From: Aradus depressus
Lineage: Eukaryota; Arthropoda; Insecta; Hemiptera; Aradidae
DNA length: 64,000 nucleotides
Reading direction: 5' to 3'
Assembly (NCBI GenBank): GCA_963662175.1
Contig: OY759218.1
Location: 23,582,051 to 23,646,050 of the forward strand
A model generated the notes under the pieces. It saw only the letters and a program-made list of their open reading frames with translations. It made no database searches and had not been told where the DNA came from. The first letter of the stretch is position 1. Each line of letters begins with the position of its first letter. The position numbers were made by a program, and so were the translations under genes. Shown in pieces: positions 1 to 11,618 of this stretch.

Positions 1-630
<630 letters not shown>

Positions 631-642
631 AGGTTAGGTTTT

Positions 643-966
643 ATGACTCATGCCCGGGCTTTAACTACGAGGTCATATCGCCTACTACCAGAGCGCTCTT
701 TCGTCACTCTGGTGGACATGAGCCCGACTCTACTATGGGAGTCCTAAATTTTGCCTACCCTAAATTTTTATTCACCTAGGACAGGGGTCTTTAACGAATA
801 CCTGACATCGTACAGGCTCGGGACCATCGCTTAACGTCCCATCCGAAGGACGGCGTGCTTAAGTTTATTTTACCTCCCAGATAAAATAAACTAAGGGCCT
901 CGGTCGGGTTACGAACCCACCTTCTTGAGCTCAGAAGTCAAGCACGCATACCACTGAGCTACCGAG
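643..966 (-). mobile_element. tRNA-derived SINE (family B), near full length
   Basis: Read on the minus strand it opens with a tRNA-like head: A-box-like GGTAGCTCAGTGGTA and a degraded B box (GGTTCGTAACCC), then a body of about 250 bp ending in GCCCGGGCATGAGTCA. The same layout recurs at least eight more times in the window. The head is a SINE promoter, not a functional tRNA gene. Confidence 0.85.
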
Positions 967-980
967 TTAAAATCCTGCCT

Positions 981-1292
981 TTGCCATCGCTGTTTATATT
1001 TGAAACATTAATGGTTATTAGGAAAAATATAAATATTTTCCCTCGCAACAATACTAGTCACGATTACGATACTAGGAAGAAAGAAGACTTTCGAATAACT
1101 AAACATTGCTCTTCTCTTTTTGAAAAAAGTATAACTCATAGAGGAATCAATTTATTTAATGCCCTCCCCCACTTCTTGAAATCAATAGATACAACAAAAA
1201 AATTTAAATTTCAACTAAAAATGTTCATGTTAGAGGAAACCCTTTACACGGAAACGGAATTTTATTCTCACTGTTCAAAAAGAATAATATAA
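981..1292 (+). pseudogene. Reverse transcriptase C-terminal fragment (CR1/Rex-like)
   Basis: Open frame of 103 codons that resembles the extreme C terminus of CR1/Rex-type ORF2 proteins, downstream of the reverse transcriptase domain: an NNTSHDYDTRKK segment, then GINLFNALPHFLKS, then a basic and aromatic tail (FKFQLKMFMLEETLY). No catalytic residues are in this piece. A parallel frame at 32372-32716 (VNALPHF..FKLKMFMLQETLYSETEF) and the DYDTRKKE motif at about 29740 confirm that it is a repeated transposon tail. The upstream RT and endonuclease are missing, so it is a 5'-truncated dead copy. Confidence 0.7.
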
Positions 1293-1477
1293 TCACAATA
1301 AAGAATCGTTTTTCATATCCAAAATCATTATTTGATACAAAGCTTTCATTTTTATATTTTGGGCAGAGTTCCTCCACACCTTAAAAGTCAGTCCAATGTA
1401 CGTTATGTTTTATTTATTCATATATATATATTTTTATTTAGACATTTTTATACATTCATTTATAGTTGACTAATATA

Positions 1478-2437
1478 CAGGGTGTCCAAAAAGTATGGAA
1501 ACGGTCGAATTTCACGAAAATTTCAGGTCCGAATGCAAAAGCAAAAAAACACGTGTCCAATATTTTTCCAAAAGCTATTTAACGACACCAATATCGACCC
1601 CCCCACACCACCCCCTGTGGGTGAGGCAGGGGGCAACTTTGGAAAGTTAAATGGGAACACCTATTTTTAATTGCAGATTCGGGTTTCTTGCATCAAAATA
1701 CGTAAGTTTTGTTCGAAACATTTTTCGAAATTATTGATGAAAAGTGCTCAAATTTCGAAAATTAAATTTTTTTAAACAAAATCGCAGATACGCCGTTCGG
1801 TATGAATAATTCATGATTGTAGGGTAGAAAAAAAACACGTGTCCAATATTTTTCTAAAAGCTATCCAAAACACCAATATTGAAAGTACTGTGGGTGGGGC
1901 AGGGGGCAACTTTGAAAAGTTAAACGGAAATAATAACGGGATTAAATAATGTAGACAAAACATTATGTTATAAAGTAAGATTGGGACGCTGTCAGGTAGT
2001 TGAAGGTCATCAGTTTGAACATCTCAATAATTAAGAAATCCGCCGTTATTACCTACGTGGTGAAAGGCAAGGGGCCTCACCTTAAACAAGCACCCCGACG
2101 GTGAGAGGCAAGGGGCCTCACCTTAAGAGGTTTTTTCTCTCGAAATCGGGAAAAAACCTTATCATTACGATTACGACATGATCTAATGCAAATCGAGAGA
2201 AATGTTTCGAACAAAACTTACGTATTTTGATGCAAGAAACCCGAATCTGCAATAAAAAATAGGGGTTCCCGTTTAACTTTTTAAAGTTGCTCCCTGCCCC
2301 ACCCACAGAGGGTGGGGTGGGGGTCGATATTGGTGTCGTTAAATAGCTTTTGAAAAAATATTGGACACGTGTTTTTTTGTTTTTGCATTTGGACCTGAAA
2401 TTTTCGTGAAATTCGACCGTTTCCATACTTTTTGGAC

Positions 2438-2441
<4 letters not shown>
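1478..2441. mobile_element. Long-inverted-repeat DNA transposon with TA target site
   Basis: The two ends are inverted copies of each other for about 245 bp (1478-1727 and about 2196-2441), both beginning AGGGTGTCCAAAAAGTATGG when read inward, flanked by TA as in Tc1/mariner-type insertions. The centre (1728-2195) holds a third, partial copy of the arm (about 1827-1927) in left-arm orientation, and a short doubled string GGCAAGGGGCCTCACCTTAA (2070 and 2109). No transposase frame is present, so it is non-autonomous. Confidence 0.8.

Positions 2442-2475
<34 letters not shown>
2442..2475. repeat. (TA)n microsatellite
   Basis: About 30 bp of TA directly abutting the TA target site of the preceding element. 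Confidence 0.9.
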
Positions 2476-2478
<3 letters not shown>

Positions 2479-2974
2479 TTTCATATATTGTTATAGTTAC
2501 ATTGTTTTCTTTCTTTTCTATATCTCGCCACATTGGGACCTGATGATGGGACGTAAGAACGTCCCGTAACATCGTTGGGGGATAAAGACACATCCGAAGA
2601 GTTTTTATTGAAAAATAGTTATCTTAATTTGTATTAAATTGAAAAATGTGTCTACTTTTTATGAACGTATCTTGTATTGTTATTATTATTTTATATATAC
2701 TCATATATTTTTAAGTATTTATTTGTACAGTTTTTATTAATTTCATTTTACTTTTTTAATGGTTTTTATGTTACTACTAATCATAGATGTGTTAGACTCA
2801 AGTAGTTATATATCTAATATATAAGCTATCTTAATGTATAAATTCATTTGACGTATCCTATTACCATGTATTGGTTTAACTGAAATAAATTATTATTATT
2901 ATTACCGGCGCCCTCTTGCTGAGAGATAATAATAATTGAAATCACAATATATGACATTTTATATTTAAATTCAA

Positions 2975-3227
2975 AACCCAAGGACGGCATCTATTAATTT
3001 TCAGCGGAATCGGCGGAAGGGAAGGGGGGAGCTCGACTCAGAAACCCTAATAACTGCGGATGTAATGAATGTATCGATAAAAAATTTAGTATGAGGATTC
3101 AAAAGCCTCTGTGCAAATTAACAATTGATTTTTAGCCTGAACGGTAGATTGGTTCTGGAGGGAGAGCGAAAACCTAATTGATTAATTTGTGCTAAGGATA
3201 TACTTTCCCGGTGATTCACCGACCACT
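2975..3227 (+). repeat. Repeat A copy (3' half)
   Basis: Contains GATGTAATGAATGTATCGAT, GGAGGGAGAGCGAAAACC and GGTGATTCACCGAC in the usual order, with the 5' half missing. Confidence 0.8.
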
Positions 3228-4219
3228 TTTATATATTGTTTATATGTATTTTTGGGTTGAGTTATCAGCTAGTTTAACAATGAAATGAGTTCAAAACGAT
3301 AAAAATATATTAACCTTTCAACCAAGGTGATAAAGGATTTCAAAATTCTCTTCTCATATGAAATGTCAATGAAAATTCACAGGCGATTTATACATAATAA
3401 CATTATTTTTGAACAAAAAGAAAAGAATATTACTTCAAAAATGAAGCTAGGCAGAAAAAAAAATCCAAAAAATACTGAGTTGATTACCAGCTTTTAACGC
3501 CGGAAACGATCAATAAACTCCCTTCGGGCCCTTCAAGCGTCCTTTCATACTAAACCAAAAATGGAAGCATATTTTACGCTTGTATACTCTACATTTTCTT
3601 TGAAAATTTTAATTTCTTATCATGTTTCAAGTTCACATATTAAAATTAAATTACGATACTACCCATCTAAGAAAAATAGTCTCGTATAACGATTTAAATT
3701 ATAATTTAGGGGAAAATCATTATATAAATGATACTAGACCGCTGGCCAATGTTAGATGGATCGATGGCTGTTTAAATTTAAACTTTAAATATTTTAAAAA
3801 CTCCGCAAAAATATGCTTTTTGTACAATTTTGGCGGCTAGAAGATATTTACAAATTAATGGATAGCGTGCTCCCGATCTTGAAGGAGTTTGGAATCAGAT
3901 TGTTCAAGAAAAAGTTGTCCGACTCAGAATTAATTGACTAATTGAATGAAAAAGATTGGAGACTATTCGTAAATTACTGCAGAGCTGCATGCTTCTATAA
4001 GTATGATTTTATAAGGGAGTTTAATTATTAAAATTTTTATAATTTTCATATAAAGTTTCGGTATAATATGTTTCAAATTTTAATTAATTAAGTTTGTTTT
4101 ATTTGCCCTTTGGTAAAGTTCCTTTTATTGATAATTTTATTACCATCTTCCATTATTATTTTTTTGTTATTTAGTGCACATTATTCTGCAATCTTTTTTT
4201 TTTTTAATACGTTTATTTA
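3228..4219. other. AT-rich stretch with no recognised feature
   Basis: The only sizeable frame is 72 codons at 3622-3840. It has no recognisable motif. Sequence just after it (about 3890-3960) reads weakly like degraded coding, but in broken frames. I cannot assign it. Confidence 0.4.
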
Positions 4220-4697
4220 TTTAAGTTTGTTAGAGTATTCGAGGTAATCTTGAATACGAATTAACCGATTTGGATAATTCTTTCACCGTTGGAAAGCTTA
4301 TTTCCTTCCAATGGACATAGCTGTACATCTTCACGCTTTATCAAAAGGGAACTGAGCAATGATAAAAGTGAAGCAAGTTGGCATTTAATACATACGCCGT
4401 CTAAACAGTTAAAGATATATCAAAAGGACGTATGGAAGAATTGTTGCCAATAAAAAGTTATATAAAACTACCGCGACAGCATACACTTATCTATAACAGA
4501 TAGCCTTCAATAAGAGTTTTTCCAATTATGCTAAAGAGGAGGGGGGGAGGGGGGGGGGGGTCACAAACCACCGGCCACAAAATACTTGAGCACAAAATAA
4601 TTGAAAATGTTAACTTATTTCTAAAATCACGAACTTGAAGTTACTAGCCGTTACTAATCTAGCTCAAAGTTACTCCGGGCGAAGCCGAGTAACAGCT
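4220..4697 (+). mobile_element. Possible Helitron-like non-autonomous fragment
   Basis: The segment ends in a hairpin (GTTACTCCGG..CCGAGTAAC, about 4669-4693) followed closely by CAGCTGA. Insect Helitrons commonly end in a short hairpin plus CTRR, often in the form CGGGTAACAGCTAGT. A 12-bp G tract lies inside at 4549-4560. The 5' end is not identified. Confidence 0.35.
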
Positions 4698-5259
4698 GAG
4701 GCCTCTCATCTGATGGTCAGTAAACCAAGAGTACTTACGGTCTTTATTTTTCATATATTTTTTAATAGCAATAGAATGTATAAGATATATATATTTTATG
4801 AAATAAAATATCTTTTTCCAGTTACCGATGGGGGAAAAAAAAAATATATATATATACATATATTTTGGACAACGTTAAAAAATCAGCTAAATTTAAACTT
4901 TAATTATATATTATATTTTGAGGCATAGTAGGTAGATCTGCTTGCCTCAATGTTTCAGAGAGGTCGGTGCAAATGTAGTACAATATCACAAAAAGTTACT
5001 CGACGTGCCGGATAAGAGAGGGATCCACCTCAAGAAAAAAAAGCACGATTTGCAATTCTAAATACGAAATTCCGAAGTGAAAACAGATGGTACCATTTAA
5101 TAATCGGCAGTTAATTCAATACAAGAATGTATTAGGTAACACTACAAAATTGTGTCATAGTATCCGAAGAAATAAAATTTTGACCCTCCCGTCGGTTCTT
5201 CTGATATAGAGAAACGAATAGTTCATAAAAAAAATGTATTTCTCAATATAAACGATATA

Positions 5260-5932
5260 CAGTAGAACCTCTTTAAGTCGAACCTCGATAAGTCGAAAAC
5301 CTCCAAAACTCGAAAAAAAAGTTTTGTTCCTTTCCCTTCAAGCCCCAAAACCTCCATTACTCGAAATCTCAACCCTCTATTAGTCGAAATAATCAGTGAG
5401 TCCCTACAAGCCATTTTTTAACATATTTTCCCTCTATAACTCAAAAAAATAAATTAGACCTCTGTATCTCGAACATAGCAATGTTTTATTTTAGAACCTT
5501 TACAACTCGATTATTTGAAACTTATTACTTCTATAGCTTGAAGAAAAATAAGTTACCGCCTTTAAGAATTTGCACCATGTACACCATTGTTTCTTAGAAA
5601 ACAATTTAGGAGTATACAATAAATAGGATTACCAAATATCTAAAGCATAAAAAAATTACTGACTTTTTTTAATACCTACATATACTACGTATTTTTTATT
5701 TTAAGGATGTTTTGAAATAATGTTGATATATAATAAATATAAATATGTTTGTTACCTCTGTAATTTGAATTTTTATCTATTTCACCTCTCTAACTCAAAA
5801 TTAGTTAGAATGAATCTTAACCTCTACAAGTCGAATCAAAATCCGCCTGTCGAAATCCTCCATAAGTCGAAAACTCTATAACTCGAATTTTTTGGGGTCT
5901 CCCTTGATGTTCGACTTATAGAGGTTCTACTG
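5260..5932. mobile_element. pogo/Tigger-like non-autonomous transposon
   Basis: Terminal inverted repeats CAGTAGAACCTCTTTAAGTC on the left and, reversed, CAGTAGAACCTCTATAAGTC on the right, flanked by TA on each side (5258-5259 and 5933-5934). TIRs of the type CAGTAGAACCTC are characteristic of the pogo/Tigger group. Internally, many diverged copies of a CCTCTATAACTCGAA-like phrase recur in both halves. No transposase is left. Confidence 0.8.
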
Positions 5933-6633
5933 TATGTCAATTATATTTCCATTTGCTTTAGCTCGATATCGCACATTTTTATAATACATCACAGGACTTC
6001 GACTATCGGACTAATTGAGAATATAAACACAGCCAGAAGGAAAAAAACTGAGTTTAGTAAAATAGAATCTAGAATTTAACTTCCGCTCCTATCTAGTACC
6101 CCACCCTCCATATTCAAGGTAAACAATTTGAAGGGGTGTCTGGTTTGTTTCCTGTCCTATGTCAATAAAAAGGGTCAGTTCCAATCAAAATTGGTCAAAG
6201 AAAGGGGATCAGAGGGTGGCTCGACTTAAAAACTCTAATAACTGCTGATGTAATGAATGTATCGAAATGAGTGAAATTTAGTTTGAGGATTCAAAAGCCA
6301 ACTATTGATTTTTAGCTCAAACAATCGATTGTTTTTGGACGGAGAGCGAAAACTTAAAGGTACGTCCACACTATGCCGAATGGTGCCGATCGACATTGTC
6401 GATCGGCAATGCCGAACAAGTATGGACGTGCCGCCCGGCCTTGTCGAATGATGCCGGGCCGAACCGAACGCAACCCGAATCAAGTCGGTACGGATCAAAG
6501 GAAACCTAACCGATCAACACTATCAACAGCAGTGTGGACGTGTTGATCGACTGTTCAGTTATTCCGTGTTTGTTTTGCTATTGGTTTCGTTATTTTTTAT
6601 TTAGTTTATTAATTATTTAGTTATTTATACGCT

Positions 6634-6974
6634 ATGAGTTGGAGTAACGAACAAACAATTACATTCATTGAAATGTACCGCGAGCGTAATTTACTGTGGG
6701 ATCCTACAAATCCCGAGTATAAAAATCGAAATAAACGACACGATGGCCTAATGGAAATCGCAGTTTCGTTTGGTATTGACAAACCAGAAGTTGAAAAAAA
6801 ATCAAAAATTTGCAAAGCCATTTTAGCGGAGAGCGCAAGAAGGAGAAAGATTCCAAGACAACAGGCACTGGTACAGATGAAGCTTATATAAGCAAGTGGT
6901 TTGCGTATAAATCTTTGCTATTTTTGGCCGATAAAAATAAACCAAAAAATACTCAGGATACAGAGGTAATTTGA
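6634..6974 (+). pseudogene. MADF-domain protein of the Harbinger element, frameshifted
   Basis: The frame opens MSWSNEQTITFIEMYRERN and follows the MADF pattern: an aromatic/acidic first helix (FIEMYRERNLLWDP), then NRNKRHDGLMEIA and a later WFAYKSLLFL block. MADF domains bind DNA and in Harbingers help the transposase enter the nucleus and recognise the ends. The first frame ends at 6891. The rest of the domain (GTGTDEAYISKWFAY) lies in another frame and stops at 6974. The switch maps to the run of eight A at about 6793-6800, consistent with loss of one base in a homopolymer. It could also be a sequencing indel. Confidence 0.8.
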
Positions 6975-7020
6975 ATTTTTAAAATATTAATATTAAGGCA
7001 TAGTGTTATAATGATAATAA

Positions 7021-7215
7021 ATATTAAGATTCATCAACATCATCAAGCACTAAATCCTTCAAAAATTCCTCCGTACTATACTTGTTTCTGCCTCGGACAA
7101 GACTGGGCCTAACCCAAAACCTTCTTGGGCGGCGACGACAACGATGTTGCTAACTTCCAGCAACTGCAATGATAATTGCCGCAGCCGCCGCTGCAGCATC
7201 ATCCGAATCACTCAT
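7021..7215 (-). pseudogene. Harbinger transposase, N-terminal remnant
   Basis: Read on the minus strand from ATG at 7215: MSDSDDAAAAAAA, then an in-frame stop, then RRRPRRFWVRPSL and a short acidic stretch. The RR-R-FWVRP phrase is typical of the N terminus of PIF/Harbinger transposases, just ahead of the helix-turn-helix and DDE domain. All catalytic residues are gone. Confidence 0.65.
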
Positions 7216-7455
7216 AAAATTAAATTTTAAATTAAAAATTAATATGAATATGAAACAAATAACATTTATTTAAACACTTTTAAACTACTATTTAAACTAC
7301 GCATTTAAATTCATTTGTGCCAGTCGACACGTCCTCACATACTGAGTTAATGTGGACAGAGCAAAAGCCGACCATGTCGTTCAACATTGCCGATCGGCAC
7401 AGTGTGGACACAGCTTAATGGATTAATTCGTTCTGGGGAAGTACATTTCCGGATT

Positions 7456-7999
7456 TTTTTTTAATTCGGGGGATCAGAGAACATAAAAAAATTGGCGAAA
7501 ATCTTCAAGAAATAAAAAATCATAATGAATTCGAAAAAAATAAATAAAAATTAACCAAAAATAATTTGACATAATATATCGTAGTTAGACTGGGTTTTAA
7601 GCATCGCCCAAGAGGACAAAATTAACATAACAATAGATTCTTAAGAACACAAAATTACAACACAAACAAAAAAAAAAAAAACCGAAGCAGTCAGGCAGGT
7701 CTATACCTGGGAGGGATTATACCTGGCCAGGGTCCCGCCAAGATATTTTTTTTCCCTGCCAGAACTGTAAACCACTATATGATTTCCCTAGGAAGAATAC
7801 AGTAACCCAGCAACATTTGCGAATGCTCAATTTGCTGTTGATTTAATGTACACTAACTTGACTAATTATTCGCTTTTATTTCCTCAGCTTTAAGAGAGTA
7901 CGAGAAGTTATTTAACCAATCGATGAGGAGTTCGATGTTTAATTATCAGTGAAATTTCATGACTTCCGACCCACTCATTACAAAAATAAAAAATATCGT
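7456..7999. other. No recognised feature
   Basis: AT-rich sequence with oligo-A runs. I see no gene and no repeat match that I can support. Confidence 0.4.
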
Positions 8000-8482
8000 C
8001 AGTGAATGTACTTCCCAAGCACGAATTAACTAACGCTCTCCCACCAAAACTTTTTAGATCAATAAAAAAAAAAAATTTATCAATAAATGACTTACATGTG
8101 GACTTTTGAATCCTGATAAATGATGTGCCTCTTATAGGGAGGAGACAGATAATTCAAACAAAATTGGTAGGTACAAAGGTAGGTGAGTCGCATGGCAAAC
8201 CTTCGGTAATGTACTACCCCAAAGCGAATTCATCAACTAAATTTTCGCTCACACTCTAAAACAAAAGTCTTACTCAGGGATTCATCATCATTACACTTTT
8301 CGTGTTACATATAGGGTTTGTTAGTTGCACCTCCCTCTGATCCCCCACTTTCCTTTCACCGATTTGGTTGAAAATCAATACGTGTCGTCCTTAAGGAGTT
8401 CTAGATACACATATGACATTTCGTGTCGATATATTCATTCTAATAGAAGTTATCGTATTCATAGACAGAAATTTAACTTCCC
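8000..8482 (-). repeat. Repeat A copies, degraded pair
   Basis: Two minus-orientation pieces: about 8000-8130 (GTACTTCCCAAGCACGAATT) and 8195-8482 (CTGATCCCCCACTTTC, TTTCGTGTCGATATATTCAT). A 13-nt C tract (8509-8521) follows at once. Confidence 0.7.
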
Positions 8483-8521
8483 TAGTTAAAGGAAGTAAAG
8501 TGAAAGTTCCCCCCCCCCCCC

Positions 8522-9640
8522 ATAATTATCGAAACGTTGGCATTTGAAGTGTTTTTTTTCCATCTTTGACTGACCCTCAATATTCCTACAATTATTCTTT
8601 ATAAAATTTGTCTTCCGAACTTGACGCAATAAAGCATTTTTCCAAATTTTGTGTGATCCTTAAAATAAAATCCTTCGAGGTTAACAATTTTTGCATTAAA
8701 TACTGTATTTATTATATTTTTTCATTCTTATGTATATATACATATATAATATTGTAATCGTCAGAAAAGTTGAGATTGAGTTTTGTACGGATTTTTACTT
8801 TTCAAGTACCTACCCCTGAATACATTTTGAACACGTGTATATGTGACATAGCTACAGTAGCTTTGAACCTAAAATTTGAAATGAAGATGTCACATTTGCT
8901 TAATTCTGATAAGATTTCCACCACTTTACTTCCCAGATCTAAGTACATTTTACAAGCTTCTTATATTTATGACCTAATCAAAATTCTCATAAAAAATAAA
9001 ATCTTAGAGAAAACTAAAAGGCAAATTGTTTATGAAGTAGAATGAGATGCCAAAAAAATCCTAAAATGTCGTTTTTAAACCATCTTTTTTTTTTTTAGCT
9101 TTGCTTGATTTATGCGAAAGCGGCAAGTTCTATCGAAAATTTGGTTCTAGCCAAAAATGTTCGTTATAAAATGCCCAACTGCTACTACTGCTAGATCAAT
9201 AGAAGAATACAATGGAGATCAAAAGAACATCATTTGATGAAGAGAAAAATTTGGGCAATATCAGAAAAAAAATCAAACAAAAAGAAATAGGCACTTGGGA
9301 GTTCTACATCCATGATAACGATATGAATTAGTTGTCATTTTCTCATTATTTAAAAATAAATTGTAGGTATTTAAAGATTAATTGCTAATGTAATTTAATT
9401 ATTCATATTATATCAATATTATTGAACAGGAAACTAAATTGGTTTAACGCTATCTAATGGCCAAATTGAGTGGGATTAAAAAAAAAAAAATTATTTTGAG
9501 TTTATGATGCCGCATAGGAATATAATATACATATGGTTATTTATATTCTCCTATATATATATATATATGGTACTTCTTATCACGAATTTTTCTTGTTTCA
9601 AGTTCATCAATTTAAATTATAAATATAGTATTAGTTATTT
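8522..9640. other. AT-rich stretch without a recognised gene
   Basis: Contains a 91-codon frame at 8770-9045 with no recognisable domain. A phrase near 8570-8590 (CTGACCCTCAATATTCCTAC) recurs in similar form near 52160, so part of this is repetitive. Confidence 0.35.
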
Positions 9641-9739
9641 CATCACGATCAATTTTATAAGAACTGATATCGCAAAACGAATAAAAATGTATTCGAATAA
9701 CGCCCAACTCTGGTGAAAACCTAGCTTAAGAGTTCCGTT

Positions 9740-10132
9740 TTGTGGTTGGGTTGGCTTATAGTTCAGTCGGTAGACGCAAGAAGTAATATACCTACAATCA
9801 GAAAGTACTGCGGGTTGCAGGAGGGCGGAAATGGATCTATAGGGCTAAAACTGTGGGACTCCTATTTTTTTGGTACATACTTTCATGTCCTAAAATTTAG
9901 CGCTATTCCGAGAAACCTACTTTTTCGAAATTGTACAAAAGAAATGGAATTACCCATATATATTTCTTTTTTATTTTTATTTTTTTTTTTTTTCAGATAC
10001 GGCACTTCTTCTTATGGGGGTAGTATGGTCATCGCTAAAAGCCCTCTGTGCAGGAAATGTGGCGAGGAAAATGAAATTCCGGTTAATAGTCTATCCCAGT
10101 GTAAAATTCTAGAAAGACTATTGATTTTTTAG
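9740..10132 (+). other. 130-codon open frame in tandem unit 1; doubtful gene
   Basis: The frame recurs unchanged in length in unit 2 (10433-10825) but is cut off in unit 3. It has no recognised domain, includes translation of a tRNA-like head and of a poly-T tract, and its end overlaps repeat A. The conservation between units reflects recent duplication rather than selection, so I do not call it a gene. Confidence 0.3.
9751..9822 (+). other. tRNA-like SINE head in tandem unit 1 (also 10444 and 11137)
   Basis: GGCTTATAGTTCAGTCGGTA resembles an A box, and TACTGCGGGTTGCAGG stands where the B box (GGTTCGAATCC) should be, but decayed. The spacing fits a tRNA-derived SINE head distinct from family B. 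It is unlikely to fold as a working tRNA. Confidence 0.45.
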
Positions 10133-10226
10133 TTCAAACGGTTCGACTGGTTTTGGAGGGAGAGCGAAAACCTAATTAATTAATTCGTTCTGAGGAAGTA
10201 CACTGCCGGTGATCCACCGACAATTA
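10131..10226 (+). repeat. Repeat A 3' fragment inside tandem unit (also 10824-10919)
   Basis: GGTTTTGGAGGGAGAGCGAA through CCGGTGATCCACCGAC, carried along in each 693-bp unit. Confidence 0.8.
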
Positions 10227-11312
10227 CAAAAGTTACTTTAAAACTTTTTTTTTTTTTAAATAAAGAAAACGTATGTTTTTTTTTTACTTTACACTTGTAT
10301 TTTGGATTATAAGATACATCATTCAATGAAATTTCATCACATCAATTTTATAAGAACTGATATCGCAAAACGAATAAAAATGTATTCGAATAACGCCCAA
10401 CTCTGGTGAAAACCTAGCTTAAGAGTTCCGTTTTGTGGTTGGGTTGGCTTATAGTTCAGTCGGTAGACGCAAGAAGTAATATACCTACAATCAGAAAGTA
10501 CTGCGGGTTGCAGGAGGGCGGAAATGGATCTATAGGGCTAAAACTGTGGGACTCCTATTTTTTTGGTACATACTTTCATGTCCTAAAATTTAGCGCTATT
10601 CCGAGAAACCTACTTTTTCGAAATTGTACAAAAGAAATGGAATTACCCATATATATTCCTTTTTTATTTTTATTATTTTTTTTTTTCAGATACGGCACTT
10701 CTTCTTATGGGGGTAGTATGGTCATCGCTAAAAGCCCTCTGTGCAGGAAATGTGGCGAGGAAAATGAAATTCCGGTTAATAGTCTATCCCAGTGTAAAAT
10801 TCTAGAAAGACTATTGATTTTTTAGTTCAAACGGTTCGACTGGTTTTGGAGGGAGAGCGAAAACCTAATTAATTAATTCGTTCTGAGGAAGTACACTGCC
10901 GGTGATCCACCGACAATTACAAAAGTTACTTTAAAACTTTTTTTTTTTTAAAATAAAGAAAACGTATGTTTTTTTTTTACTTTACACTTGTATTTTGGAT
11001 TATAAGATACATCATTCAATGAAATTTCATCACATCAATTTTATAAGAACTGATATCGCAAAACGAATAAAAATGTATTCGAATAACGCCCATCTCTGGT
11101 GAAAACCTAGCTTAAGAGTTCCGTTTTGTGGTTGGGTTGGCTTATAGTTCAGTCGGTAGACGCAAGAAGTAATATACCTACAATCAGAAAGTACTGCGGG
11201 TTGCGGCCGCAGATATTCTATGAAGAAACTGTCCTTCACCTACTGACATCTATTCTACAAACTAATAGTAATAAACAGCGAGCTGGGGTGAACTACAAAC
11301 CAGTGGCGTAGG

Positions 11313-11618
11313 CGAGAGTCCGTGAATCACCTACAATGTACTTCCCCAGCCCAATTTAATTTACTAAGTTTTTGTACTCCCTCTAAAATCAATAGGTGTC
11401 TTATTTAGGGACTACTGAAACATTTTCGTGGTTGTACGTTCGTTAAATCGACAGTTAATTAATTTTTTTTATTTGGGCTCCCCTTTCCTGATCCCCCACT
11501 GCTCTTTGGATGAAAATTGATAGGTATCGTCCTTATAGGGTTTTGAATTTACATATAAAATATGTGTCAATACATTAATTCTATCGAGAGTTTTCACGTA
11601 AACAGACAGTCACACACA
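11313..11618 (-). repeat. Repeat A copy
   Basis: Runs from GTCCGTGAATCACCTACAAT to the CACACAC tract, minus orientation, with an internal gap. Confidence 0.75.

Larger units (their letters stand above)
975..2904 (+). mobile_element. CR1/Rex-like non-LTR retrotransposon, 3' end, with a nested inverted-repeat element
   Basis: Only the last coding stretch and the 3' UTR of a non-LTR element remain. It ends in ACTGAAATAAATTATTATTA, the short ATT microsatellite tail typical of CR1-like elements. A 964-bp inverted-repeat transposon (1478-2441) and a TA tract interrupt the 3' UTR. Two further decayed copies of the family lie at 29640-30215 and 32350-33228. Confidence 0.65.
6357..7414 (+). mobile_element. 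PIF/Harbinger transposon, internally deleted
   Basis: Inverted ends GTACGTCCACACTATGCCGA and, on the other strand, GTGTCCACACTGTGCCGA, flanked by TTA or TTAA duplicated from the interrupted repeat A. Autonomous Harbingers carry two genes, a MADF/Myb-like DNA-binding protein and a DDE transposase. Here the first is nearly complete but frameshifted (6634 on), and the second is reduced to its N-terminal piece on the opposite strand (7021-7215). The arrangement is convergent, and most of the transposase has been deleted. Confidence 0.8.
6125..7455 (+). repeat. Repeat A copy split by a Harbinger insertion
   Basis: Repeat A runs from about 6125 to the TTAA at 6354-6357 (..GAGAGCGAAAACTTAA) and resumes at the TTAA at 7415-7418 with TGGATTAATTCGTTCTGGGG. 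This shows where the foreign 1.06-kb element landed and gives its empty-site structure. Confidence 0.8.
9650..11206 (+). repeat. 693-bp tandem repeat, 2.25 units
   Basis: Units start with CAATTTTATAAGAACTGATA at 9650, 10343 and 11036, an exact 693-bp period. Units 1 and 2 are almost identical, with a few changes in poly-T tracts. Unit 3 stops after about 170 bp at GTACTGCGGGTTGC, then continues into unrelated sequence. Each full unit contains a tRNA-like head, a 130-codon open frame and the 3' end of a repeat A copy. Confidence 0.95.

Noticed and set aside
3622..3960. Degraded transposase-like coding after 3622
   Set aside because: The suggestive phrases fall in several broken frames and no diagnostic motif survives.
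9740..10825. Pair of identical 130-codon frames as a duplicated gene
   Set aside because: The frame spans a tRNA-like head, a poly-T tract and repeat A. Identity comes from tandem duplication, and no domain is visible.
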